Part shown: piece after piece, positions 1 through 10,543 of the stretch | Layout of the letters: each line of letters starts with the position of its first letter | How positions within the stretch are numbered: position 1 is the first letter of the stretch | DNA from: Phycomyces blakesleeanus NRRL 1555(-) | Taxonomy: Eukaryota > Mucoromycota > Mucoromycetes > Mucorales > Phycomycetaceae | NCBI RefSeq assembly: GCF_001638985.1 | Contig: NW_017265137.1 | Location: 1,982,305-2,046,304, forward strand | DNA length: 64,000 bases | Direction of reading: 5' to 3' | The notes under the pieces: generated by a model | Databases searched by the model: none | What the model was told of the DNA's origin: nothing | The model's input: only the letters and a program-made list of their open reading frames with translations | Position numbers and translations under genes: made by a program

Positions 1-404
1 AGTAACACTCTATAATCTGCCAGAAAATATAGATATTCATATTTCAATATATATGTATATGACCAATTGGAGATATAATGAGCTGCACAATCAGAATAAA
101 ACCTTGGTGAAGATAAGAGTTATAAGGAAAAACAAACTGTTTTGTGCTCATTATTTAATCTCCGTTCATTTAGCTATGGCTTTTCCTACAGTTATTTTCT
201 CTTTTTAAATCCCATTTTCCCTTTTATGGTCCAGTGAATAAAAGTAAAAAAAAAAGGATACCAATTTTTACATATCCTTGCTATATTAATTTCTTTTTAT
301 ATAGTATATTAATATTATATACTCTTTCTCTCTCTCTCTTTCTCTCTTTTTTTTTTGCTCCTTTATTTTCACACCTCTTTAATTTATTTATTTTTTATAA
401 TCCA
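1..404. other. Upstream region of the NRAMP gene
   Basis: No gene seen. The last 150 bases before the chosen start codon hold a pyrimidine-rich tract (about 322-358), common just upstream of fungal transcription or translation starts. An open frame runs back to 234 but encodes only a hydrophobic low-complexity stretch, so I place the start at 405. Confidence 0.5.
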
Positions 405-2953
405 ATGGTCCCACATGAAGCCCACCATGAAGATCTACTTCTAAACGATGATAGGATGAGCATGTCTGATTTCGGGGAAGGCATGGGTAGTTATGGCTTT
501 CAACACAAGCGCCGACATGACAATACAGAAAGTACAACTTTCTTTTGTGACCTTGATATAAAGCCAGAGGTAGACACAGGCACGGTAACAGATGAATGGT
601 TTTCTTTCAAAAAACTGTGGAAGTATGCGGGGCCAGGTAAAGAACATTTGACATGACATTTTGATATATGTATGTCATACACACATTTACAAGCGTTTTA
701 ATTATTTGCTTATTGTATATTTACAAAGGGTTACTTATGTAAGACGGATATTATAATTTTGGTGCCATTGAGTAAGTTATGAAGAATCTATAAACTGAGA
801 AGAATATGAATAGGTCTATTGCCTACCTTGACCCAGGCAACCTAGAATCCGATTTACAATCAGGCGCAGTGGCGGGTTACAGTCTGCTCTGGTTACTCTT
901 TTGGGCACATGTGATTGGTAAACAAAAAGACAAAGCACGTATTTTGCTGCAGGTAGACTAGGTATCTAATTGGATCTTTGTGAATTTTATGTCATTTTTT
1001 ATTTTATTTTATTTTTACACACACATATAAAAAAAACAAGGTCTCATTTTCCAGTTACTTTCTGCTCGACTGGGTATCATAACCGGAAGCCACTTAGCCC
1101 AACTGATCCGTCAAAGCTATTCAACACGCATGTCAGTTATCCTGTGGGCATTTGCACAAGCAGCCATCATTGGTGCTGATATCATGGAGATTGTTGGTAC
1201 AGCGGTGGCACTCAACATCCTGTTTGGATTGCCTCTCTGGGCTGGTGTTATCATGACAGCAATGGACACACTCACATTTATGATGATCCAACGCTATGGC
1301 ATGAGAAAAATCGAAGCCTTTTTCATGGTACTCATTACAGTAATGACGGTTTGTTTTTGGGTCGAGTTAATACAGTCAAAGCCGGATGTAAAAGAGATCA
1401 TGAAGGGTATGATTGTTCCAAAAATCCCACTCCACACAGAGCTCCAAGCAGTTGGTATGTTGGGAGCCATCGTTATGCCCCACAACATGTTTCTGCACAG
1501 GTAAGGAGAATAAATTGACCGAGATAATTGATAAAGTTTTGTGTAATATTAATATTAATACTCGTCTTTTATTTTATTTTATTTTATTTTAATAATAATA
1601 ATTCATATATGTGTATAAATTTATTGTACTCATTTTTCTACCTATCTACTTACACATATCATTTAACTCTACACAAGCGCGTTAGTTAAATCAAGAGATC
1701 TTGGACCAGATCCATCAGTACGCAAACTTAAAGAAGCCAATTTTTATTTTGGCATCGAATCGGCACTTGCACTCCTCCTATCTTTCTTCGTTAACCTTGC
1801 AATTGTAGTTGTGTTTGCCAAAGGTAAGATTTGACTTTTATAGATATATAGATTTAATAAAACTAACAACCCCTTTTCTCCTCCATAATCGTGCAAATGT
1901 ATCGTAGTATTTTTCGATCCGGAACAAGTAGGGAATATAGTAATTCCAGGTCTGGGACAAGCAGAGGCCGTATTGAGCAAAACACTGGGTCCTGCTGCAA
2001 AGTATTTGTGGGCAGGAGGACTTTTAGCTGGTAAGACAATGAATACCTAAAACATATGAAAATTGAATAATTTTTGAAAGAAATAATAATAATTTGAATA
2101 TATGTTACTATTATTACTCTTAGCTGGCCAGAGTTCTACCATGACAGGGACACTTGCTGGTCAATATGTTTGTGAGGGGTTCTTTGGGATGATCTTCAAG
2201 AAAGAGTGGCATCGTATGGCAGCTACACGAGGCATATCTCTTGTCCCGGGAATCTTGGTAGCAATCTTTGCAGTCGATCACTTTGATACTATGGGAGAGA
2301 TGTTGAATGTATTGCAAAGGTAAAAATAAAAATAAAAATAATTTATATATATATATATTAATATTTCATAAACACTGTGTTCACATTGTTAATCTATTCT
2401 ACATATATACATACATAGTATTTGCCTGCCTACGGTTCTTATACCCATCATGAAATTATCCTGGTCTTCTGATGTCGTTCCAGCTGAATTCAGACTGTCC
2501 ACTCCTATACATGCAATATGCATAACTCTTGTGTGCGTTGTCATTGGATTCGATGTGTTTCTATTCGTGAGACATATTAATGACTTGACCTCCTTCATTC
2601 TCATCGGATTATTTTCTTCGGCATGGATTGTAAGTTACTATTGATTGGGTACATCAAATATTACAAACGGGGTTTACTTTTATATATAATATATAATATA
2701 CTTTTCAAAAAGAAATGCTCTATTTTTATGATTACTTATTAATTATCATTATCATTATCCTTTGTAGATTTTCCTTATCTGGCTTACTTGGTTACCTGTT
2801 GATTATGATCCGGAAAAGAAGGTGGTAGCTGGAGAATGGTCGCGACTTCCAGTGGATGAGCACAATCAAGAGGCAGAAGACAGTGAGTCTGGAAATACTC
2901 ACAGACAATCACACATACCTCTTGAAGATGTGCGTCCAGCCGATCATATTTGA
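405..2953 (+). CDS. NRAMP-family divalent metal ion transporter (Smf/DMT1-like)
   Basis: A proton-coupled Mn/Fe/divalent-metal transporter of the NRAMP (SLC11) family in a cellular membrane. Exons: 405-636, 729-738, 814-952, 1055-1500, 1678-1823, 1908-2030, 2124-2319, 2419-2629, 2768-2953; the sum of 1689 nt gives 562 aa. The family signatures are present: DPGN in transmembrane helix 1 (residues 87-90), then the [12 protein letters not shown] motif, LLSARLG, and MPHNMFLHS in helix 6 (MPHN near residue 268). These are the metal-binding D, N and M positions. About 77 N-terminal residues are cytosolic and acidic, and the C-tail is short and hydrophilic. Exon 2 is a 10-nt microexon needed to rebuild [13 protein letters not shown]. 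Exon 3 carries an unusual lysine-rich insertion in helix 2 (918-935; see findings). The family assignment is secure; subcellular membrane and preferred metal cannot be read from sequence. Confidence 0.95.
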
Positions 2954-3447
2954 TACTTAGAATTATAAAGCCGGTCCTTTATCTTCTCTCATTTTAAATT
3001 TTGTATCATATCTTCTTTTTTTCTTTCTTCCTTTCTTCCTTTCTTCCTTTCTTCCTTTCCTTCTTATGTTGTTACCATTCCTATAGTTTATATCTATCTA
3101 TATATAAATATATATATTTAAAGAGAGAACGTGATATATAAAAAAAAACTTCTTCTCCTACACTTCCTTATATACTTATATCTTTATATCTTCTTTATCA
3201 GCCATTGTATTATAATAAATATATAAATAAACAACCCCCTTTGTCTTTTCACAACCAAGATTCAGTTGATGTCACTCATTTTTTTCTTTTACTTGCCTTA
3301 AACTGACTGTCATTTCTTACGTACACATTCTATATATAAATAATATAAATGATTTCATTTGATAATTCAGACCAGAAAACTGACTTAAAATAAAATAAAA
3401 AGAGGGGAAGGAGTATTCTTTAATTTACTTTACTTTCAAACTTAACA
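2954..3447. other. Intergenic region with CTTT/CCTT repeat
   Basis: The 3' end of the NRAMP gene followed by the promoter of the next gene in the same direction. It contains a pyrimidine microsatellite of TTTC and TTCC units at about 3016-3062 and several AT runs. No coding potential seen. Confidence 0.6.
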
Positions 3448-3792
3448 ATGCAACTCGATCAACTTGAAAAGGCTTTACGTCAACTCCCTCATGATACTCT
3501 TATGACAGAGATCCCAGAAATTCAAAACTCAATTGCCCACTTGAAAAAATCAAATGATGAAATGCGTGAATACGATCCAGACCACTCCGATCCAGATTTC
3601 GTACAGGCTATTGGCGAAAACATTGCTCTGATCAAGCATTACGAAGAACGCATTGATCTCACATTACGTGTCATTCGAGAAATCATTGGAGAAGCAGCAG
3701 CACGGGAGATGGGTAGCAATGTTGCGTCTTTTAGAGAACGTTATCAAACACCCCAAGAATCTACTCAGGAAGAAGCAGGAGTTTTTTTGTAA
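3448..3792 (+). CDS. Small helical protein, Tma17/Adc17-like (putative proteasome assembly chaperone)
   Basis: An intronless 114-aa reading frame with ATG after a short A-rich leader. The protein is hydrophilic and predicted helical. The core EIQNSIAHLKKSN, followed by a spacer and ENIALIKHYEERID, resembles the pattern I recall for yeast Tma17/Adc17 (ENSI..L..SN, then ENE...NYNERVD), a dedicated chaperone that helps assemble the proteasome base. The yeast protein is somewhat longer with a disordered tail, which is shorter here. The match is from memory of a short motif, so the role is inference; that the gene is real is better supported (strong codon structure, good start context, adjacent to another gene on the same strand). 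Confidence 0.55.
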   Translation: MQLDQLEKALRQLPHDTLMTEIPEIQNSIAHLKKSNDEMREYDPDHSDPDFVQAIGENIALIKHYEERIDLTLRVIREIIGEAAAREMGSNVASFRERYQTPQESTQEEAGVFL

Positions 3793-4062
3793 CTCATATA
3801 TATATATATATAAAGAACAAGATGCCTTCAAAATATGTCGTGAGTAGGTGGATTGGATATGTTTTGTATTGATTTGATAAAGAGTAGAGAGGAGAGATGA
3901 AGAGATAAATGGACCGAGATTTATGATGCCACTGAGAAATAGTTGTCGAGACTACTTGTATTGGTATTCACGTCAGGATCGGCTAAAGACACAAGGAGTT
4001 GGAAGCCATAAATCGCAAGGGGTGAGAACGACGTGCGTTTTGTTGGCAGCGCGTCTTGACCA
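3793..4062. other. Convergent intergenic spacer
   Basis: A short spacer between two convergent genes. It holds an AT microsatellite (about 3798-3812) and no recognisable coding sequence. Confidence 0.5.
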
Positions 4063-4612
4063 TTATTTTCTAGCATAATTCGGTGCTCCTATTACCTGTC
4101 AATAATATGATATTGATCTACCCTTTCATACCCTCACACGCATACACATACACATACATGCGCTTATCACACCATCACACCATCACAACATCACTAGTCT
4201 CTATCCATATTCCCCATAAAAAAAGGCAGAACAAAGCACAAATATGAATCTAGTTTATTAAAAAAACTCACCCTAGTAAGCATTGTCTCTTGTGTAATAT
4301 AAGGCACAAACTGATAGACAATTTGGAAAGTATCTGTTTAATACATACACACATACATACAGAAAGAGAGAAAAAGATTTGGTTACTAAAGTCTAACGGA
4401 GAAATTTAACTATCATGGTATTGTAGATATATACCTTGAGATATAACCTTTGCAGACTCCATTGCCTTCTTCTGCTTTGAGGTAGTTTTGTCTTGATCAA
4501 TAAGCAGATACCGATGAATAATTGGCTTTAATATATCCAATACTGATTGATGTCGATCTTGTTCATCGTACCAAGTTAGTTTTTCACGAGGGATATACAA
4601 AAGTAAACGCAT
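4063..4612 (-). CDS. Unassigned small protein, 90 aa, three exons
   Basis: Minus strand, exons 4612-4435, 4333-4272 and 4095-4063 (178+62+33 = 273 nt, 90 aa). The obvious open frame stops at 4406, but a GTATAT donor after codon 59 followed by two short exons with TAG/CAG-type acceptors continues the frame without stops. The result looks like a compact folded protein: MRLLLYIPREKLTWYDEQDR at the N-terminus, then SVLDILKPIIHRYLLIDQDK, SAKVISQDTFQIVYQFVPYI and TQETMLTRVIGAPNYARK at the end. There is no signal peptide, membrane helix or metal motif. I do not recognise the family, and no function is proposed. The gene is divergent from the phosphodiesterase gene (start codons about 340 bases apart) and convergent with the Adc17-like gene. 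Confidence 0.6.
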
Positions 4613-4950
4613 AGCCTTTTTGAATTTGAATGTGTGTACTCGTTTCTCTGTCTCTTTCTCTTTTCTTTCTGTCTCTTAAAGTTATTTTCTTAATTCCCAA
4701 GTGTAGATTACCTTGTGATTGGTAATTTGGAGATGAATGAGGTTTCTAGTACGCATCGAAATCAAATATTTAAAAGAGGAAGTGGAAATATAAAATAGAT
4801 ACACACACACACAAAATAAGGAGAAGGCAAAGGGATTGTCTGCGGATATTTAAACCTAGTTTTTATATCTTTCATTCAAAAAAATAAAATAAAAAAGAGC
4901 TCATTATGTGTGCTTGAGTGAGTGAGTGTGCTTTCACTTTCTTTCCTTTA
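4613..4950. other. Shared divergent promoter region
   Basis: The spacer between the start codons of the 90-aa protein (minus) and the phosphodiesterase (plus). It contains a short CA repeat (4801-4813), pyrimidine tracts and an A-rich run before the plus-strand start. A bidirectional promoter is inferred from layout only. Confidence 0.45.
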
Positions 4951-7033
4951 ATGACAATTCCTCGTGACAAGGCATCGCTCTCATTACGAACAAAACGAGG
5001 AACTCCAGACTCTTCCACTTCTCCAACTCGCTTATCATCACCAGTAGATGAATCTGTGGCTCAGGATCCCTCGTTTGACCAACAAAGACTGCTTGATGAG
5101 GAGGCCACAATAGGAACTCGATGGCATGATCATCCGTCTTATCGAAAGTCAACATGGTATCTTCAGATTTGGGTATATTGGCGTTTAATAAATGGAATAA
5201 TACAATGAAATCAACATAATAAGGTTGATTTATATATATATATACTTTATAGCACACAAGTCGTTGGCGTAAAATTCTATCATTTGTTGCTCTGGGTGGA
5301 TTGATTTGGATTCTTTGCTTCATATTTACCCATTTGGGTTTTATTTCAAGTATAAGTGTCAGATCAGAACAACTGTATAATAACGGGACTACTCATTTTA
5401 AACCAACGGTTATCTTGGTGTCGCTGGATGGGTTCCGGAATGATTATCTTGAAAGAGGTGTAACGCCCACTTTGACTAATTTTGGTAAAAAGGGGAGGTT
5501 GTAGGAAATACGTACAATAAAGAAAGAAAAAGAAAGAACAAAAAAGAAATGATGTTAACAAAATTACTATTTTGCCATAGCATCCAAGAATATCAAAGCA
5601 AAGCATATGTATCCGTCCTTTCCAGTAAGACAGAAATCTACAAAAAACAACAACAAGGCACTAATATTAATTTTGTCACCTTTCAATGTTTTCCTTTATT
5701 TAAACAACTATATTTTTAGTCCATCACTTTCCCAAACCATTGGACACTCGTTACTGGCCTTTATCCAGAGGCGCATGGAATTGTTGCAAATGAATTTTAT
5801 GATCCTCTACTTCAAGCTGGATTTATTCATAAGCAACCCGAAATCAGTCTTCAGCCACGCTGGTGGGGAGGAGAGCCGGTAAATGGGAAATACATTTATT
5901 GCCCAAATTCTCCTAGTTTTGTTGCTTATTTTAATCTTGTTTATGTATTAGATTTGGGCAACGTCTACGTTGCAAGGAAAACGATCGGGGGTTATAATGT
6001 GGCCAGGAGCTGCAGTACCCATCCATTCAGCAACTGCAGATTATTTTATCGACTATGACCGAAGCATGTCTGCAGTTGATAAGATGGACATGGCCCTGAA
6101 GTGGCTTGATCTTCCTTTGGAGAGACGACCACAGGTCATAGCTATTTATATTCCGCAGATTGACCAAAAAGGACATGGCGGTGGTCCAGATGGACCTCAG
6201 GTAAAGAGGAAAAAATTACTTGCTTCAATAACGACAAACACACATACACTTACATGTGTGTGTGTATAAAAACATATTTGTTTTTGCTTTAGATGAATAT
6301 GGTTCTATCAAATATGGACAGTGCTATAGAGCATCTGCTAAATGGATTGGATAAGCGAAATTTAGGCTCGCATGTACATGTAGTGATTGTGAGTATTAGA
6401 TTGTCTGTCATTTTACACATAAACACACAACTTCTTAATTCATATATGTATATATACATCAAACCCATATAGGTTAGTGATCATGGTATGGCTGCAACTC
6501 ATTCTTCACAGTTGATCTACTATGACGATATTATACCCCATGATCTTCTACCTTACTTGGAACGCGAGGCTTGGCCACTTTTAAGCCTAAGACCTGTCAG
6601 CGATGCACCTCCAGATATCATTGAGCGAGTTTATGAAGCTCTTTATCTTTATACCCAAAGTGTAGATGAACCCCACTTCGAGGTCTATTTACGGCAAGAT
6701 GTACCCGAGAGATTTCACTACAATTCTACAGAGCGGATTGCGCCTATTGTCACCATACCTGATCCAGGCTATTCATTTGTCACCCACAAGGAATTTGATC
6801 CATCTCTCGGCAAAGACTACAGACCTCGTGGAATGCATGGTTATGACAATAAGGCGGTGGAAATGCGGGCTATTTTCATGGCAAGAGGACCGACTGTAGA
6901 GCGTGAGTATAAGGCAGGTGTGGTGCTGGAACCATTTCAAAATATAGAAGTGTATGAGTTTATCACACATATTATGGACCTAACACCAGCACCAAACAAC
7001 GGAACACTTCATGGAATGTTTAAGGCTATTTAA
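4951..7033 (+). CDS. Type II membrane nucleotide pyrophosphatase/phosphodiesterase (NPP family)
   Basis: An alkaline-phosphatase-superfamily enzyme of the NPP/ENPP kind, which hydrolyses phosphodiester or pyrophosphate bonds of nucleotides using two zinc ions on the lumenal or extracellular side. Exons: 4951-5156, 5261-5484, 5599-5624, 5720-5878, 5952-6200, 6293-6388, 6473-7033 (506 aa). An equally frame-consistent first junction is 5172/5253. After about 70 cytosolic residues comes one hydrophobic segment (about residues 70-100), then LVSLDGFRND (D125), FPSITFPNHW with the threonine nucleophile T155, IPQIDQKGHG (D276, H280), VSDHGM (D323, H324) and a late ligand in GMHGYDN (H442). The catalytic set looks complete. 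Exon 3 is only 26 nt. The next gene, MetAP1, is convergent. Confidence 0.92.
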
Positions 7034-7431
7034 CATTCAAATATCTTATTTGTTGGTATTGAAAGAATAAATATTGAAAGTAACCATATATACATATACG
7101 TGTTGTTAACCAATCAATAAATTGACCAAATTTTCCCAGATATTGTGTCTTGGTTCTTATTGTGTAGTCAATTTTAGCTCAACTTGATTACAGTATATTG
7201 TACTTCTTTAAAAGACACCTTAGCATGTAGAGAAAGCATATTAAAGGAATAAGAGCTACGAAAGATATATGGATCAGATTGTACTTTAGCTATCAAAGCC
7301 CGGTATTTTAAATGCATTATTTATTATTATTTTGGTGTTTTAATTCATGTTTATAAAGCTAATGTTATTTGTGTCTTATGAGTTTATGCATTTATTTTTA
7401 TTTTATTTTATATAATAATCCTGCTTGCTAG
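7034..7431. other. Convergent 3' spacer
   Basis: About 400 AT-rich bases between the ends of the phosphodiesterase and MetAP1 genes. It would hold both 3' UTRs. No coding sequence recognised. Confidence 0.6.
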
Positions 7432-9411
7432 TTAAGTAAGGATTTCAACACCATTCTCAGTGACAAGAAGAGTATGCTCAAATTGTGCGGAGCGCTTGCC
7501 ATCCTTTGTGGTTGCGGTCCAGTTATCAGGCCTATTTACACAGTACAGCACAATATAAGCTTTCAAGCGAACTTCTTTTTAATATATAGAAATATGAGCT
7601 GTGACTTACCAGAGAAGTTCCTGGTAAACGCCTTCGCAGATCATTGGCTCAATAGTGAATATATGGCCAGGCTTCAAAATACCAATGGCCTTGTTGTCTA
7701 TAAAAAGTAAATTAAAAAAGGGAATCAATAAATCAATCAATTGATCAATTGGATTAAATCAAATTAAATAAATTCTTCAAGTTAAGTTGGAAAACTTACT
7801 AGCATAATGAGGCACGTTGGGGGAGCAGTGGAAGAGCTGGTTAATACCGTGTCCACAGAAGGCGCGCACAACAGAGAATCCGTTCTTTGTGGCGTGCTCT
7901 TCGATAATCTTTCCAAAATCACGGTATCTGACACCAGGTTTTGCTAATGTGTTTTGACAAAAGTTAGTTGAATGATTGATTAGTATGCATAGTAGTATTA
8001 TATATATAAAAGGATATTACCTGCAGCAATAGCTTTGTTCAAACACTCGAGTGTAACATTAATAAGCTTCTTTCCAGCCTTGTCAACATTTCCGACACAA
8101 TAGGTACCATTGGCATCACCATGGAAACCTTTGTAGAAGCAACTGACATCAATGTTAAGAATATCACCATCAACTAGCTTGCGCTGATCAGGAATTCCGT
8201 GACAAATGACTATTCCATTTTAATTAGTTTAACACGAGACACTTGTCAAAAAGGACCAAACATAAATAAATAGGCCTTTACCTTCGTTCAAAGAACTAAA
8301 AATGATGGATACAGATCAAGAGAAAAATGATGATTTTTCGTGTTTTGTATTAGACTATTAAATATTAAAATAATGGATGTTATTTATGAACATACGTGCA
8401 GCAAGACTTGGGGAAGTAGTTGTAGTTGAGAGGTGAAGGATAAGCACCACGCTCAATAGTTGCCTCATGAACAATGCGATCTTTTAATTGTTATTGTTTT
8501 TATAAATAATAATGGTAATCATTTGAGAGATGTGTGTTGTGAGTATCCCTCTCTTTATTTGTTCCATTTACTGTATTCTTTTCGATTGTCGATAAAATCC
8601 TTACCAATTTCATCTGTGGTAATTCCAACTTGAATGGACTTTGCTGCAATCTCTAAAACCTCGCGTGTAATCTTTAATCGGAATAATTAGACTTTAGATA
8701 TAAGTATATATATTTATATAAAAGAGAGAGAGAAAGTGAATTACCTTGCATGCTTTTCTTACGCCCTCAATTTCCTCGGGGGTGAGAACCTTGATGCTTG
8801 TGTTTCTTGATTCAGCAAACTCGGATTTTGGAATACCTTTATTTTATAATAATAATAATAGCAGTAAATAATTTTAATATTATTAGCGCCAGAATTATGT
8901 CAAAGTATTAATTGTCAAGTTAAATTAAATGCATATATACCAGTCTCAGTATAGTCTGGCTTTTCAATTGAATCAGGGACTACCCGACGAGGAGAGAGAG
9001 GGTAGACAGGACGGAGAGGCCCAGCGTACTTGAAGGTTGGGAAAGGATCATAAGGTCCACCTGATAAACAAATAAATGAATGAAAAGGTAAGGCGAGAGA
9101 TCGTTATTGATTGGCTTTTCTTTTTCTTTTTCTTTTTATCATTTCCAAGATCATTCTTGATTGTAGTATAGCTTACGTTGGGACTGGTGGAGTGCCTTGT
9201 GGGAACCCTGCATTTGGTATAAATAATGAGTAATTTTCAACTATAAGCTGGTATTGTTAAGCTTGCATACCCAACTCTTCTTGAAACAATCCTGCGAGCA
9301 GAAAAAGGAATCTTCCTTGTTGTTGTTCTTAACGCATGTAGGGCATTGCAAATGTGCTTCCTTGGTGCAATCAATAGAAGCACAAATTGGTGGGGAGGTA
9401 ACAACAGCCAT
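7432..9411 (-). CDS. Methionine aminopeptidase 1 (type I MetAP with N-terminal zinc finger)
   Basis: Removes the initiator methionine from nascent proteins at the ribosome. Eleven exons (minus): 9411-9271, 9207-9177, 9060-8941, 8836-8745, 8671-8605, 8480-8396, 8295-8282, 8209-8021, 7943-7800, 7697-7610, 7531-7432; 1071 nt, 356 aa. The N-terminus carries the MetAP1 zinc finger (C10, C15, C23, C26, C38, C42, H50, H54). The pita-bread catalytic domain follows with the five metal ligands D204, D215, H278, E311 and E342 and the conserved H187 in ICHGIPD. Length matches eukaryotic MetAP1. Exon 7 is a 14-nt microexon that completes CTSLNEV. All junctions are GT-AG. Confidence 0.97.
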
Positions 9412-9599
9412 TGGTGAATTAATTGGGTTATATAATAAACAATTAACGATTGTATTATTGTTATTTTATAAGCAAGACTAAAAAAAAAAAGAGGGGGAGT
9501 GGGTTATTTGCTTTATTAACTAGTCACATATGCTGTGCCAAAATTTAAGCTTCTCGGAACCTCAATTATCTTTCTAAGCATTCTTTTGCGTGAACCGCA
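9412..9599. other. MetAP1 upstream region
   Basis: A short upstream region bounded by the inserted repeat element that begins near 9600. It contains an A-run at 9480-9490. No other feature seen. Confidence 0.4.
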
Positions 9600-10352
9600 G
9601 CAACATCTTCCCAAAAATCTTACGGGGACAACATTTCCTGGTGAAGCACGACGTTTCTGTCTAACCGGACTAATTAATCAGGACTACCTGTCCGGGACCC
9701 GGTGTCTTTCTCTAATCCATTAGGGCAAAATGGCGTGTCCTGAAAAAATATAATATATCTATTGAACGCATTAGCTTTACTACTTTATCCCCACACTTTG
9801 TGCATTCATCAATCTTTCGCCAGGCACCTAACTTTCATTCTTTTAAGAAGTACGGCCTATTTTTGGGACAATTTAATAATAAAATGCTGTATCATGCAAA
9901 AAAAGAGTCCTGTATATTCAATTAGTAGCCGTTTGCTTCCTAAATTTAAATTTGACAATAGAGAAATAATAATTAGTCACAGATACACTATATCAATAGC
10001 CAGTTATGTAGAAGATCACAAGGAGTTGTTGTCATTAGAGTCTGACGCAATATTGTTTGATAACTTATTATTTATTAGCTTACCTACACGTATCATTTAT
10101 TTCTCTTTCTCTCATCTACGTATATTCCCAGAGTTTGACAGCACCAACTGGTAAGTAATCCCCATTCACTCTTTTGCAAAGCACAAAAGAAAAATTTTAT
10201 GCAGATTTTGTGATCTGGTTTATATGAATTATTATAGTAAAAACTGATCCTTAGGGACCAGATAGAATTATTCCATGCTGGCAAAAGATAACAATTTGTG
10301 AACTGGTAGAATCAAAATGTCGTCTCCTACCGGGAAATGTCGTGCTTCTAAG
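9600..10352 (-). mobile_element. TIR element, copy A of a dispersed family (about 750 bp)
   Basis: One of four related insertions in the window, taking copy C (41311-41781) as forward. The right end is at 9600-9745 and the left end at about 10250-10352, both reversed relative to C. The two ends share an inverted motif close to TTTCCTGGTGGGGCACGACG, seen here as catttcctggtgaagcacga (9625-9644) and, on the other strand, tagaagcacgacatttcccg (10331-10350). The interior matches copy C over about 200 bases and contains an exon-like open frame (see the entry at 9762). Target-site duplication was not resolved. I do not know the superfamily. Confidence 0.65.
9762..10154 (+). pseudogene. Exon-like open frame inside TIR element copy A
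   Basis: A 130-codon open frame inside the repeat. Its second half (for example HKELLSLESDAILFD, then FPEFDSTNW) ends exactly at a good splice donor, GTAAGT, after 10154. The same stretch is recognisable, with stops, on the minus strand of copy C at about 41490-41660, including the donor. This suggests the family carries a piece of a protein-coding exon rather than random sequence. I cannot name the protein. It is on the same strand as the Fanzor-like remnant just downstream and could be the 5' part of that gene, but this is inference. Confidence 0.4.
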
Positions 10353-10543
10353 ATTTGTGCTTCGACACTACAAAAGACACCTTCTTGTATCAAAGTGGGC
10401 AGCAAGCTCCCAATATAATGACCAACATGCTGATAAACTGTGGCAGCAAATACAACAAGACAAAGAAGGTAAAGAAGAATAATGGCGACACCACTTTTGA
10501 AAGTTTGACTCGGGCTTGCACCAAGTAAACAGTTTACTTTTTC

